Of a stretch of DNA of 64,000 nt, positions 1 through 11,847 are shown one piece after another. The first letter of the stretch is position 1, and every line of letters begins with the position of its first letter. Origin of the DNA: Otatea glauca (Eukaryota; Streptophyta; Magnoliopsida; Poales; Poaceae); contig CM070730.1 in the NCBI GenBank assembly GCA_036346275.1, positions 40,222,918 to 40,286,917 of the forward strand, read 5' to 3'. The position numbers and the translations under genes were made by a program. Under the pieces are notes generated by a model. The model saw only the letters and a list, made by a program, of their open reading frames with translations. It was not told where the DNA came from and did no database searches.

Positions 1-216
1 GCATCATGTTCCCTGTCGTTCCTGTGAGTTTTTCTGAAATCCACTAACGTCATCTCGTGCCCTATGGTCTAATCTACCTCTCCACCAAATTTGGTGCCGT
101 TTCATCTGCAAAATCAAAAGTTAAGGCCGTTCCAATCTCTAATTTTGTCGTCGCCCGTTCTCCTTTATTTTTGCGAATTTGACCATGACCTTTTTTCTGT
201 AGACTTATCTTGATGT
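1..216. other. Unresolved flank left of solo LTR 1
   Basis: No open frame, terminal repeat or known motif is recognisable here. The last five bases (212-216, GATGT) are the left target duplication of the solo LTR that follows, so this stretch and the sequence from 3060 onward were contiguous before that insertion. Confidence 0.5.
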
Positions 217-3054
217 TGTAACATCCCAAAAATTTGATTTTTGGAATGTTGGAATTCAAAATTTAACCATTTGCATTTTCTTGAATTAACTCCAGCTTAA
301 TTTGAATTTCTAAAGAATAAAAGGATTTAATTTGACTAAACTATTCATCAAATTAAAGAATTTCAGTTTTTGTGGGATTCCTTGTGCTCCAAGGAATTTT
401 TCTGTATTTTTGGGGATTTTTCTGAATTTATTTGCTATTTATTTGAATTTATTCGCTTTTATTTGAATTTCTGGATTTTTCTTAAATTTCAAAAAGGTTT
501 TTATTTCTGAAAACCCTCTCGGGCCGAATCTGCTCCGGCCCGGTTTTCCAGCCCGCTCGCCCCGGCCCAGTTTTCCCTCATGACCAACCCGGCCCACGCC
601 ACGGCCGTCCGATGCGCGACGCGCGTGTGGTCGCGATTGCGCCACGCCGCCTCGCGAAACCCTAGCCGCCGCGCGCCGTCCGAGTTCGTGTCGGCGCCGT
701 CTTGAGTCCGTGCCCGCACGCCCCGAGGGCTATAAATGCAGCGCCGCGCCCGCCCGAGGTCCGCCGTCTCGCGCCGCACCCGTCGCCCCTTCGCCATCGC
801 CGGAAGCCGTCGTCTTCGTGTGAGACCTCGCCGTAGCTCCGCCGCCAAAACCGGCTTTTCCCGTCGCCCGCCGCTCCGGTGCCTCTCGCCGCAGCCGCGA
901 AGTCTCGTCGAGTTCGCCGCGACGTCCTCTTCGATCCGCAGCCGCGCGTCCGATCCATCGCGTCTTCGCCGTGGCGCCGCCTTCTTCCCGAGTCCGGTAA
1001 GCCTTGCGTCGCCGCCTCGCCGTCGACCTCCAGCCGCCGCGCTGCGCCGTTGGATCTCTAGCCGACGCGCCGGATTGCGCCACGCCTCTCCTCCCGCAGC
1101 AGCGCCGCGTGGCGTTCGATCGGCTCCTCGTCCGATGCGCGACACGTGGCGGCCTCGTCGACGCCGCGTGGCCGACGCTACCCGCTTGCGTCACTGCTGC
1201 GTCGGTAGAGCCGCTGCGTCGGTACGACGTCACGGGTGCACGGGCGCCGCGGTGAACCCAGCCGCCGTGGACCGAGTTCACCGTGAACCGGCCGACGTCA
1301 GCGCATGCGCAATAAATTCCTTTTCAAGATACAAAAATAAATCCAAAAATTCTGATTTTCTGTATTTTCCTGAATTTAATCTTTGGAGGCCCGCTCTCGC
1401 TCATACGAACTCCGATTGAGGCGATTCAAGTTTCTAAATTTTTCTAAAATCAAGATCTATCTTCCAGAGCCATTTATTTTCAGTTTTGAGCTTGTTTGAG
1501 TCTCTGTTTTGTATTTATTTGGTTTCATCGCTTTCTTTTCGGTGAGACGCTAATTCGAGAGAGCAAACGAAGACTTCAAGACCAAGATTCCGCACTAGAT
1601 CAGCAAGGCAAGTCGTAACCTTTGATCATATTGATCCTATGTTTGCAAAGTAATTTATTTTATACACTTGCATGCTATTTACGTATCAATGTTTATTTAA
1701 TGGGAGTAGATGTATGCCTAGTTGACATTATGCCACCTTGATTCGTTGTATGCCATGTATCCATTGTTAAACCTAGGTTGGGACATTACTAGTTGGACAT
1801 AATCATAATACTAACATTGGGTTATCGTAGCTATGCTTAGACATGCTTACATATCGTTGGGATTCATGTCACATGTTGAATAATGTTAATCTTGACTTAA
1901 TGAGATATTGAATCGTGGCCGTTAGCCACTGTTGTAAAATTTGTTGTACCATGGCGGGTTTGCCATTGGTCTTGGTTGAACAATTGTTTTCCCTCGGGCA
2001 AGTGATCGTGCGATAAAGGGGTGCTTTCTAGCACGTTGGGATGTGGATGTCTTGCCTGAGACAACTTAAGGACTTAATCTTGTGCGCCATTGAACTGGGT
2101 CTAATCGTACTACCACATGTCTGGAATGGGACAGACCTAGCTGATTAATTTGTAATGTCTAGTCTTGAGTAACGCCAATGGTGGTGTGGGTTCCGGGATG
2201 GACGGGTAGATTCACATGGCGCAAGAGGGGGCCTTATGGGCGAAACCTTAGCGGGCAGAACCGAGTTTAGACAATGCATTGTAAAGGCTCTGTCATGATA
2301 TCTCTGCGACACACCAAAGGAAGTGTGTTAGTAACGCTTGCACAAAGAGATGTTCATGTCTTGTGGGTAAAGTTGTACAACCTCTGCAGTGTAAAACTAT
2401 TCGGATAGCGTCATGGTCATGGACAAAGCCCGGAATTTCACACGGGTATAAAGTGTTTCATGAAATGTGGAATGTGGAATTGTTGGGATGTGAGCGGGAG
2501 TTCACTGTTGTTTTGTTGTCTATCATTGATCTATCGCTTATTTATTTATGTTTTCATAAATATGCTTTCAATCTATTTATTGTATTTCCATTCAAGTTAT
2601 TGCTTTACGCAAAATAAACTATATAGCCATCCTTGTCAAGCCGTGCATAAATATATTGCATCAATTCCCTACGGCTTCTTTGAGTACCTTTGTACTCACG
2701 GCTTTATGCCCTTGTTGATCGATTCTTGAAGGAGATAATGAATCTCATGAAGAGGAATTCTATGAAGACTACGTGGATTAGGAAGGCGTTCCCAGCACGA
2801 TTGCACGTGGCATGTCGAATGGTTCAAGTTATCTTTTCCGCGCAATAGTATTTGTTTCTTAAGCCCTTAAGGCACAATGGTGTAAACATTGACCATAAGG
2901 TCGTTTGCTTTATTTAATAATAATTTGCTTCTTCTTAGTTAATTCGTTGTATGGAATGATATTACATCTGTGTTTCCACTGTGTGCACTAGCGTGATCCT
3001 GGAATAGTGCAGTATACACAGAGGGTTTCGGATTTGTAAATCCGGGTCCCGACA
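217..3054 (+). mobile_element. Solo LTR 1, gypsy type (TGTAACATCCC...GGTCCCGACA)
   Basis: A 2838-bp LTR begins TGTAACATCCC and ends GGGTCCCGACA. It is bounded by a perfect 5-bp direct repeat GATGT at 212-216 and 3055-3059, with no internal domain, so it is a solo LTR left by LTR-LTR recombination. Its last part (from about 2985, TGTGCACTAGCGTGATCC) matches the ends of the LTRs finishing at 8059 and 21742, and in reverse those at 24672-26966 and 37143-40247, which defines one gypsy superfamily. A GC-rich block at 510-1260 follows a TATA box at 731. Open frames in that block lie on both strands and match no known protein, so they are composition effects. Retained duplications make the solo-LTR call strong; the Tekay/Del lineage is inferred from the related coding element downstream. 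Confidence 0.9.
731..738 (+). promoter_or_regulatory. TATA box of solo LTR 1
   Basis: TATAAATG sits about 510 bp into the LTR, directly before the GC-rich block. The position suits a U3 promoter. The solo LTR minus-strand relative at 37143-40247 has the matching CTATAAATAG at 39594-39603. Transcription is inferred, not shown. Confidence 0.55.
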
Positions 3055-3059
3055 GATGT

Positions 3060-4885
3060 CTTCTAAGTGGTGCTTACCCTAAATCAAAGTTTTGTCTGTG
3101 GGATTTCTGCAGAAAATTCAATCTTCCCCAATCAGACTGCGTACATACAGCTGAAAACTTCCTCGTGCGTTCCCTGTTGATACAGAAGGTAAAAATCCAA
3201 TCCTTTCATCTCATATTGTGCCTTGGGATCCCAGATAGCTCTCTGTAAAATTTGGTTAGGTTTCGTCCATTATTTTAATAGTTATGACGTTTGATCTATT
3301 AGCTTTTACAGCTGTTCATTGGTAGTTTGTGATCTATCCATTGGGTTGCCGCCAAATCCACTTATACCGTTGAGCTCGTCTCGCCACGTTCTACGTGAAG
3401 CTCACCTCCGCTTTGTTGTTCCATCAACTAAAAATTTTAATATTCGTTAGCCGCCGCATTTCGTCAGTGCCGCGCGCCGTCTTTTGCCGCCAACCATCTT
3501 AGTTCGCCTTGGTCGTGTCGTCATGACCAGTAGGCCATCATTCGCTGTTTTCCCCATCTTTAGAGTTCATTTGGTCTTCGGTTGCCATCAATGCAATATT
3601 CTAGAATCTACCCGTCATCTTCGATCTAGCCCCTTTCATTATCGGATCTTGTTTCGGTTAGCCACCCTTGGTGGTCTTTTATCGCAGAACCAACCCTACC
3701 TATCCTATCCCTATGCCAAGTGGATATATCCGTGCATCGTTCCTCTCAAACCCTAACTTAACATTGGGACCAATCTGTCGTTGACGATGCATCAAGTCAT
3801 GTAAACCTCACAACTCGCAGATCAATCCTGAGCCATATCATAACCTTGCTACCATATCATTGTACCGACAATCGACATCTTATCTTTGTATGAGTGTCCT
3901 ATCGTTGCTTCGCTATAATCGCATGTGTGCATGCAAGCAAAAGCCCTAGTGCAATATCACCATCCTCTCTATCGCCTTATTGTAATCTAACCCCATCACC
4001 TATGAGTTTAGCCTTGTCTTCATTTCCTCGCAGCCTTGTCATTGTCAAGCCTCTTGATCGACGTATGACTGATCTTAGATCGAATCACATGATGTCAACC
4101 CCACTTGTCTATGTCCTATTCTTGAAAATCTAATCTGCCATTGCCTAGAAGTCATTCGTGGACTTGGTCGATAGACCATTGGCCATATGTCATATCCTTG
4201 TGCCATATCTAATCTATTAGTCTAGCTTTCCTTTGTTTGACTGTGTATGTGTTTAGTCAACAACAGTCAACATTGAGCATCAGTTTAGTTCATTGCGAAC
4301 TAACGTATCCTTATGGACCCGGTTTAGAGATCGAGAGCCCATATGTCATTGTCTATCCAATCAAGATAATAACTTTAGAAGAAATATTCTTTGGAATATT
4401 ATTCTTTCTTTCTCAGTTATCAGTCTTTTCCTTTTCGGTGTATTCCGAAAGCTCATTCTTTTTGTCTAATCTTTGATCTAATCCATTCAAGTTCCTAAAT
4501 TCATATAAGCCTTTGTGATCCAATACTATCCGTTCTCAATTTGGATTTTAGTTGATTTATCTTTTGAGTTGGTTTGTATTTGCTTTTTCTTTAATCATTA
4601 GATGCATCGTCCGGAAGTTGTTCTAAGAAGGTAAAGATTGAAGATTGAAGATCAAGAATCAAAGATAAAGAGTAAAGAACAGTAAAAATCACAAGGGCCA
4701 GGCAAGTTGTGCTTTGATCATGTTGAAACCATGTTTGCAAAGATTCTACTTTATTTTACTTTATGTGCATGTTATTTCATGTGTAGATCTGTTTTCAAAA
4801 TAAATTGGGATTTAGGTATTTAACCTATTTGAGTATACCCTACCTTGCCATTGTATGCCACGATCTAATTGTCACCCTAGGATTG
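3060..4885 (+). repeat. Probable 5' portion of the gypsy-type LTR that ends at 8059
   Basis: No supported gene is present. From about 4690 (GGCAAGTTGTGCTTTGATCATG) the sequence aligns by eye with solo LTR 1 near 1605 and with the LTR at 37143-40247, so this part is LTR body. The stretch 3060-4690 has no recognisable LTR start (no TGTAACATCCC), and its short open frames have no domain. It may be a divergent U3 whose start lies left of the window, or older DNA in which the LTR sits. The right limit is set by the insertion at 4886. Confidence 0.45.
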
Positions 4886-6650
4886 TGATAGCATCTAGGC
4901 CCCCTCAAATTTCATTATCCTATTTTATCATAGTTTTGGTATTGATGACTAAGTTAATAATGCTTAAGTTTTGAAGAACATGTGCTTAAATCAATGATGA
5001 AGCAAGTTGGACTAACAAGATTAAGGTGTTCTATTACTAGTTTATGACTTGGGAGATGATTCAAATCAAGTAGCTAGGATTATTTTCAGTTTGGCTGTCT
5101 AAAGGGGGACTTTGCACAAGCTAGTGGATTGGATCATAAGGCAAAGACAAAATTAGATTGCTTGGAGTAAAAGACTCTTAGTCATTGCTCTTTGAATCAA
5201 AATTCTCCTTCATTCTAATTGTCTGAATATGCGACGGACTAAAATTCAGCTATCCATTTCTTAAGTCTGTTGCATACTTAGCCAAAATCCTTTCTCTGTC
5301 AAAAGCTCCTTTAGTCCAGCATTGAAAATCCTCCTTGTCAAAATTCCTATCAAGGTATCTACTTATCGGACCAAACTTCTTATTTTCACATACTTTAGTC
5401 TGTGGTGAAAATTCCTTAAAGACATCTTACGACCAAGTGTTTGTCTGTGTATGACGGATCAAATGTTTTGGTCCGGCATACATATAAAGTCATTCTCTCT
5501 TGACAGACCAAAATCTTCTCTGATTTCCATCTACATCGGACCATATATTGTCAGTCCGGCACTCATTTAGATTATAATCCTTTTCCGGACCAATCCTTGG
5601 AGTCCTAGTTATTAAATCCATAGACTAATACTCATTCTTATTTGGAGGATTTTCCTTTATTGACGGACCAAATCTTCTTGTTTAAAATTTTAGTCCATTG
5701 CTGAAGCAAATCTCTTGGATAAACTTATTCTTTGTCAAAAAAGGTCCTTGGCTACTGATCTTAGAAATTCCCATGTATGATGGACCAAATAATTTGGTCC
5801 GGTATACATGTAACTCACTCATTCCTTTGCCGGACCAAACTCTCTAGTAATCCCATGTACAACGGACCAAATTTTTTGGTTCATCATAAATGTCTTAAAA
5901 TGGTCTGTCATACACATGATCAGTATCGCTAAGGTCTGTTGTTCAGTCCGTTGTAAACGTGTATTTTAGACTTTTTGATATTATGATACGTGGTAGGTGT
6001 AACGACTATATTCATTCCAAATGGCTATATAAGCATTTCCTGAGCAATCTAACAACATAGAGAATGAACTCCTTGACCTTTTAGCATTGAATATAGCTCT
6101 CATTCTCAAAAGGAGTCTGTGCTTCACTTTCAAACTCAAAAATCCTCAACATCTCTAAGTGTTTAAGTTCCAAGCTGAAGTCTAGTTGTGTGATTTGTGA
6201 GTGAACCAAGAGACAGAACTTGTGCAAAGTTTATTACTCTTGGATCTTAGTGATCCTAGACAGCTTGGAGGAAGTCAAAAGTGTGACCTGTCCAAAGGTG
6301 ATTGTGGAAGGCCACTGTGATTGTGAAAGGTTTGGAGCTCACCTCACTAGAGTAGTGAAAGAGTTACCTGAGTGATCGCCCGAGCTACTGCGACTAGCTT
6401 TGGAGAAGCAATACATCGGAAGAAGTGCTTCAACGTGGAGTAGGAGTGAGGCTCTGAACCACGGGATAAATCTCTGTCTCATTTGTGCTTTATTTCACTT
6501 TATTGCTTTCGCTGTTATCATTATTTGTTTTTACTTCTGTCATATATTGAACTGAGTTTTTCACATAGAGAGAATAGTAAATTGTCTCTAAGAAGTTAAA
6601 ATCTGCAAAAGTTGCCTATTCACCCCTTTCTAGGCCAACCAGTTCCTTCA
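4886..6650 (+). mobile_element. Solo-LTR-like insertion, 1.77 kb
   Basis: The segment begins TGATAGCATCTAGGCCCC and ends CCAGTTCCTTCA, so it has TG...CA termini, and it interrupts an LTR sequence. The related LTR on the - strand around 38480-38560 runs straight through the corresponding site without it. The flanking 5-mers GATTG (4881-4885) and GATGG (6651-6655) match at four of five bases and are a plausible aged target duplication. A TATA box (TATATAAG) is at 6026-6033. The last 50 bases contain the phrase CTATTCACCCCTTTCTAGG, which I recall from LTR ends of grass retrotransposons. There is no coding capacity. The lineage is unknown. Confidence 0.65.
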
Positions 6651-8059
6651 GATGGTTAATTAATAATTGGTTAATATTGATAATCAACATGGGCTGGTTA
6701 GACCGTCATAGATTGCTTAGCCATGGCATGTCATCACATGTGTTGAATCATCACTGATTAATCTTGACTAATGGAATATGGAACAATGTTATGAACTTGT
6801 GTGTCATGTGTGGTCACACAATGAGATTGCGTTGTAGTGACGAGTGGATGTCACGCAACGAGGTTGACTTGTTGATAGCATGTGGTGCTTGGTAATCAAC
6901 TGGGGTGGTAATGATTTAGATTGGGGCAAGTGGCGAGGGGCAGTGTGCTAAGGTGTGCCGGATTTAGCAGATGGTATGTGGAAGTCTTGCCCTAGTCACC
7001 CTAAGGACTTAACCTTGCAAGCCATTGTCCTGAGTCTTACTTGCAACCACATGTCTAGTATGGGACAGAACTAGTTGATTAGGGTTCTAATATCTTTCCT
7101 CTGATACCTCGGGGTGACAGTACACGAAGGTGTATTTGTGTGGGGGAGCGTACCTGTGCTACGGCTTGGTGCCCATCCAACGGTGTTGGTCTGTACTATA
7201 CTCCAGCTCTGTGTGAGGTGTGTGATAGTGAGGTCAATACCGGAGAGGTTCATTGGTTAAGGTAGAGGTTCCTGAAAGGCTTGTTGCGGACAATCACCTG
7301 TGTGGTGAGCAGCTTTATTTTGTGGGTAAAGTGCATAACCTCTACAGAGTGTAAAATCTATTCGAATAGCCATGCTTGTGGTATTGAGAAATGCTCGGGA
7401 ATTACAGTCAAGGGGTTAGACTTTTGTTAAACAAAAATTATTGGGATGGCAGGATGCCTTGGAAAGTGGAAATTGACTTAGGATTGGAAACTTGGTTTAC
7501 TTCAGAAATGCTGAATCTATCTATTACTGTTATTTGTTTTAAAGTCTTTACAATCTATTTATTGTATTTGTTCATAAATGTTGCTTATTGAAAAATAGCC
7601 ATAATAGCCTTTTCCTTTGGAATAAGTCTTGCATATAGTTACATAGAATTGCATTCTGTGCACAACTTGTTGAGTGCTTTATGTACTCACCCCTTGCAAC
7701 ACACAAAATCATCAGTTGAGGAGAAGACTACAACTTCGAAGGAGGAGAAGTTCCACGAGGAGGCGAATATCTAGGAGTTGAACCTTGTCAGTTGCCTGTG
7801 ACATATCGATGAGATTCGTCGACGTTCTTCATTCCGTTGCCGTTTATTTATTTTGAGTTGAAGCCACCAAGGCCTCACAAGTGTAAGTTTGGCCTTAAGG
7901 TCGTTCAATAGTTCTATATTAATAGATGAAGTCTTTATTTATTATTCCGCTGTGTATGATTGTGATATTTCATCTATGTTGAGGTTGTGTGCACTAGCGT
8001 GATCCTGGACTAGTGCTGAATACACAAAGGGTCCGGATTTGCATATTCGGGTCCCGACA
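6651..8059 (+). repeat. 3' portion of gypsy-type LTR ending at 8059
   Basis: This continues the LTR interrupted at 4886. Blocks in common with the other family members include CATCACATGTGTTGAATCAT (near 6732), the stretch around GGAAGTCTTGCCCTAGTCACC (near 6980) and the terminal block from about 7990 ending TTCGGGTCCCGACA at 8059. It is the candidate 5' LTR of the broken gypsy element that follows. However, no primer-binding site follows it and gag starts only at its zinc knuckle, so either the leader and gag N-terminus are deleted or this is another LTR inserted within gag. Confidence 0.6.
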
Positions 8060-8407
8060 ATGCATAAAGAAGGCAATAATGCACATGTAACTAAACCCAA
8101 CAAGGCACAACGATGCAAACATTTGTGCTATAACTGTCGGGAGAAAGGCCATTTTGTTAATCAATGCCCACAGAGAGGTCGAGCATTTCCTGTAGCCATG
8201 GTCATACTGAAAGTCACCTCAGTCAAGTTCATAACTCCAAGAGTGAGTGGTGAAGTTGCAAGAGCAGTTTGCCTAGAGAATCAGCTGAAGAAGTGGCGTT
8301 TGAGCAAAGACACTACCCCGGTCAACAATACTCAAGGAGGGAGTTTGCCGCCTAGAATCTGCTATACATGTCATAAGCCCAGGCACTTTACCAACAACTA
8401 CCCTTAG
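8060..8407 (+). pseudogene. Gag zinc-knuckle fragment, Tekay-like gypsy
   Basis: This is the C-terminal, nucleic-acid-binding end of a gypsy Gag. The knuckle CYNCREKGHFVNQC (8126-8167) fits CX2CX4HX4C. A second, decayed copy (CYTCHKPRHFTNNY, about 8360-8401) has lost its final cysteine. The N-terminal capsid part is missing: the frame begins right after the LTR end at 8059. Two knuckles before protease are common in plant chromoviruses. The reading frame stops at 8407, before protease. It is non-functional as it stands. Confidence 0.75.
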
Positions 8408-8932
8408 AACAAAGTGAACACCCTGGTTCGCTTCAATCTCAAGTCCACCCTTAGCAAGACCCAAGCATCAACGCTGAATCGAGGAGTGCCTCAAGATACC
8501 AGTCAAGCTGGAGGAGCAACTCAATCCATCTAGAGAGGTCATGTCAATTATGTCACCACAAAAGGAGCGTATGGATTTCCAGTCAAGCTTCGCATTTGTT
8601 TATTTCTCGAGCCTTTTCCATTTGGAATGGGTTGAAGGTTATGAATCTTACGTGTATGCAATTAGTCCAAGCCCTAGGATCAGAACTCCGATCTAACCTA
8701 GGGTGTATGGGAGTTAAGTTGCTCATTGATAGAGCAAATTTCCTAGCGAATCTTATTATATTGGATACCCAGACCTTAGATGTTATCCTTGAGATGGACT
8801 GGTTGTCCAAGCATAAGGCTGTTTTGGATTGTGGTCGAAGAGTTATGTCAATTGAAAGCCCTAAGGAGAGAAAGTGGAATTTCAAGCAACCGAAGTTCGT
8901 AATGGTTAGTTGATGGTTAACAGTGTGAAGGT
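8408..8932 (+). pseudogene. Protease-region remnant, Tekay-like gypsy
   Basis: The frame at 8596-8913 encodes residues typical of the retropepsin C-terminus in plant gypsy elements, notably LDVILEMDWLSKHKAVLDC (near 8775-8833), the usual tail after the active site. The catalytic D-S/T-G loop cannot be recognised, and a stop follows at 8914. The remnant sits between the zinc knuckle and RT, as expected for Gag-PR-RT-RH-INT order. Confidence 0.6.
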
Positions 8933-9865
8933 TGCCAGTTTAGAGGATATGCCAGTTGTTAGAGAATACCCAGATGATTTTTCAAAGGATTTGCCTGGTA
9001 TGCTGCCAGATCGATAGATTGAGTTTGTTATTGAGTTAGTGTCTGGTACAGCACCAATAGCAAAAAGACCGTATCACATGCCAACCAATGAGTTGGTAGA
9101 GATAAAGAAGCAGATAGACGAGTTGCTAGAGAAAGGTTTTGTTAGACCTAGTTCATTTCCATGGGGGTACCTATTCTGTTTGTCGAAAAGAAAGGCGGAA
9201 GTCTAAGGATGTGCATTGATTATCGTGCGCTCAATGAAGTGACGATAAAGAATAAGTATCGGTTGCCTAGGATCGATGATTTGTTTGATCTAGTTTTCTC
9301 CAAGATAGAACTTCGATCAGGGTGTCATCAATTAAAGATTCGTGTGGAGTATGTTCCTAAGATTGCATTCTCTACACGATATAGACATTACGAGTTTACG
9401 GCCATGTCTTTTGGATTGACCAATGCTCCTACCTATTTCATGAACATGATGAATAAGGTTTTTTCAGAATATTTGGACAAGTTTGTTGTTGTGTTCATTG
9501 ACGACATTCTTATTTACTCCAAGTCTGAAGAAAAGCATGCATAACATTTGAGATTAGTTCTTGAAAAGCTACGAGAGCAACAACTATATGCTATGTTTAG
9601 CAAGTGTGACTTTTGGAAAGAGAAAGTTGAATTCCTTGGATATGTGATGACTGCTAAAGGAGTTGCTTTTTACCCAAGCAAAGTTGAAGCAATATTGCAT
9701 TGGGAACAACCGAATTCAGTTACCCAGATTCGTAATTTTCTGGGAATGGCAGGATATTACCATCGATTTATCGAGGGTTTTTCGATAGTTACTAGACTGC
9801 TTATGTAGTTGTTAAAAAAGGAGAAGTTTGCATGAATACTAGAGTGCAAAAAGAGTTTTTAGGAA
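8933..9865 (+). pseudogene. Reverse transcriptase, Tekay-like gypsy (broken)
   Basis: This RT copied element RNA into DNA in the Gag particle. The leading motif (VVREYPDDFSKDLPGMLPDR) at about 8958 is broken by a TAG at 9015. After LLEKGFVRPS a frameshift near 9165 separates it from the open frame 9161-9544. That frame carries FVEKKGGSLRMCIDYRALN, the SFGLTNAP box and the catalytic FIDDILIYS (gypsy form of YxDD). A TAA at 9542-9544 interrupts it, and the thumb continues in 9548-9808 (VEFLGYVMTAKGV, FLGMAGYYHRFIEGF), ending at a TAG. At least four lesions make it inactive. Confidence 0.85.
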
Positions 9866-10285
9866 TTGAAGAAGTGTCTAATGACAGCACCAGTGTTAGT
9901 GTTGCCAGATGTTCAGAAACATTTTGATATTTATTGTGATGCTTCCAGGCAAGGACTTGGATGCATATTGATGCAGAATGGCAAGGTTGTTGCATATGCG
10001 TCAAGGCAATTGAGGCCGCTTGAAGAGAATTACCGAATACATGATTTCGCGTTAGCTACCGTAGTGTATGCTTTGAAGTTGTGACACCATTATCTCATTG
10101 GAAATAGATGTGAAATACATTCAGACCTCAAGAGATTAAAGTATATCTTTACCTAGTCGTATCTCAATATGAGACTGAGAAGATGGTTCGAGTTGTTAAA
10201 GTATTATAATGTTGGAATCCACTGTCACCCTGGAAAAGCTAATATGGTAGCTGATGCTTTGAGTCGTAAGAGACACAGTGCTAGT
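9866..10285 (+). pseudogene. RNase H, Tekay-like gypsy (broken)
   Basis: The open frame 9866-10084 carries the gypsy RNase H start (VLPDVQKHFDIYCDASRQGLG, with the first catalytic Asp in YCDAS) and ASRQLRPLEENY. After a stop at 10082 the same domain continues past a second stop to GKANMVADALSRK (about 10233-10270), the last catalytic Asp region. It would degrade the RNA strand of the RNA-DNA hybrid. Two in-frame stops make it a pseudogene. Confidence 0.8.
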
Positions 10286-10483
10286 ATGCTAGTTCAGGAG
10301 GTTCAGTCAAAGCTATGCAAGGAACTTTAGAAACTGAAAATGGAAGTTGTCCTAAAAGGATTTCTTGCTACCTTGGAAGTAAAGCCAATGTTAGAAGACC
10401 AGATCAGTGAAGGTTAGCAGGACGATGAAAAGATCAAAAGAATCAAGTTTAAGAAGGTTGAAAGCTTAGACAAGGATTTTACT

Positions 10484-11368
10484 TTGGATGGTCAAGGTAC
10501 TATGTGGTTTAAAAGTCGAATCTGTGTACCGAACAAAAAGGAGCTTAAGCAGTTGATTCTTGAGGAAGCACAAGATTCAAAGTATTCGATTCATCCAGGA
10601 AGTGGCAAGATGTATCAGGATTTTAAGGAAAGGTTTTGGTGGCCTAATATGAAATGTGAAGTTGATGAGTATGTTGCCCTTTGTGATGTATGTCAGAGAG
10701 TAAAGGCAATGCAACAGAGACCGGCTAGTTTGTTACAACCGCTAAAAGTTTCTGAAATGGAAGTGGGAGGAAATTAGTATAGATTTTATTACTGGTTTAC
10801 CTAGAGTCAAGAGTGGTTATGATTCCATATGGTCATCTTTGATCATTTGGCGAAAGTTGCTCATTTCATACCAGTTAAGACTACTTATTCAGGAGATCAT
10901 TTGGCAGAGCTATATATGTCAAGGATTATGTGTTTGTATGGAGTGCCCAAGAAGATAGTGTCAAATAGAGGTACCCAATTTAACTCGAGATTTTGGAGCA
11001 AGTTGCATGAAGTGATGGGAACTCGTTTGAATTTTAGTACAACATATCATCCGTAGGCAAATGGTCAAACTGAGAGAGTTAATCATATTTTGGAAGATAT
11101 GTTGAGAGCTTGTGCTACTTTGTGGGATAATAGTTTGCCGTATGCTGAGTTCAGTTATAGGCACAGTCAGCAGGCAAGTTTGCAAATGTCACTATTTGAA
11201 GCTTTATATGGTCATCCCTGTCGTGCTCCGTTGAATTGGAATGAGACAGGAGAGAGTCTTGTGTTTGGGCTTGATATTCTTAAGGAAGCTGAAGAGCAGA
11301 TTACTATGACCAGTGAGAGGTTGAAATTAGTTCAGTTGAGACAGAATAGTTATGCTGATAATCATTGA
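10484..11368 (+). pseudogene. Integrase, Tekay-like gypsy (broken)
   Basis: The N-terminal H2C2 zinc-binding module is in 10484-10777 (HPGSGKMYQ, then CDVCQRVK). A frameshift near 10780 leads into the catalytic core, 10829-11368. YGVPKKIVSNRGTQFNSRFW corresponds to the usual SDRG/SNRG second acidic site, with Asp replaced by Asn (IVSNRG), so a catalytic residue is lost. A TAG at 11054-11056 splits HP from ANGQTERVN, where the catalytic Glu lies. The core continues to FEALYGHPCRAPLNW. It would insert element DNA into chromosomes, but it cannot work in this state. Confidence 0.82.
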
Positions 11369-11837
11369 CGAGAGCTGAATTTTGAGCCAGATGATTTTTT
11401 GTATCTCAGAGTTACCCTCTTAAAGGATTTAAAAGGTTTCATGCTAAAGGAAAGCTCTCACCGAGATATGTTGGTCCGTTCGAAATCTTGAGCCGTCGAG
11501 GGGAGGTTGCTTATTAGTTAGAATTGCCTCAGTCATTGTTAGGTGTGTATGATGTGTTCCATGTCACAACTTAAGAAGTGACTCATAGTACCAATAGAGC
11601 AGATATCGTTGGAAGCAATTGAACTGCAGGAAGATTTGACTTACAAGGAGCAGTATATCAAGAATTTGGATGTTATAGAATGCAGGACCAGAAACAAGTC
11701 GATTTGCTTTTGCAGAGTTCAGTAGAGTAACCATTTAGAAAGTGAAGCTACTTGGGAGCGTGAGGTAGATTTGAGGTAAGTGTTTCCTAACCTATTCTTT
11801 AGTCAGCCCTGAATCTTGAGGTCAAGATTCTAGTAAC
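11369..11837 (+). pseudogene. Integrase C-terminus and chromodomain remnant
   Basis: After the core, several stops break the GPY/F-type region. Near 11735-11778 the residues HLESEATWEREVDLR match the conserved end of the chromodomain found at the C-terminus of chromovirus integrases (EATWE.E...L). The chromodomain directs integration toward modified histones in known chromoviruses. This motif, with the long LTR, is the main reason for the Tekay/Del-like assignment. Confidence 0.65.
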
Positions 11838-11847
11838 GGGGGAGGTT
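11838..11847 (+). promoter_or_regulatory. Polypurine tract of Tekay-like element
   Basis: GGGGGAGGTT lies directly before the TG of the 3' LTR (TGAAATATCCC at 11848). This is where plus-strand DNA synthesis would be primed. Confidence 0.75.

Noticed and set aside
439..1419. Several long overlapping open frames on both strands in a GC-rich block
   Set aside because: They lie inside the U3/R part of solo LTR 1, occur in many frames at once, have no domain, and similar GC-rich blocks exist at the same place in the LTR at 37143-40247.
6026..6033. TATA box considered as a host gene promoter
   Set aside because: It lies inside the solo-LTR-like insertion and no gene follows.
8273..8885. - strand frames over the gypsy protease region
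   Set aside because: They are complementary shadows of the + strand zinc knuckle and protease frames.
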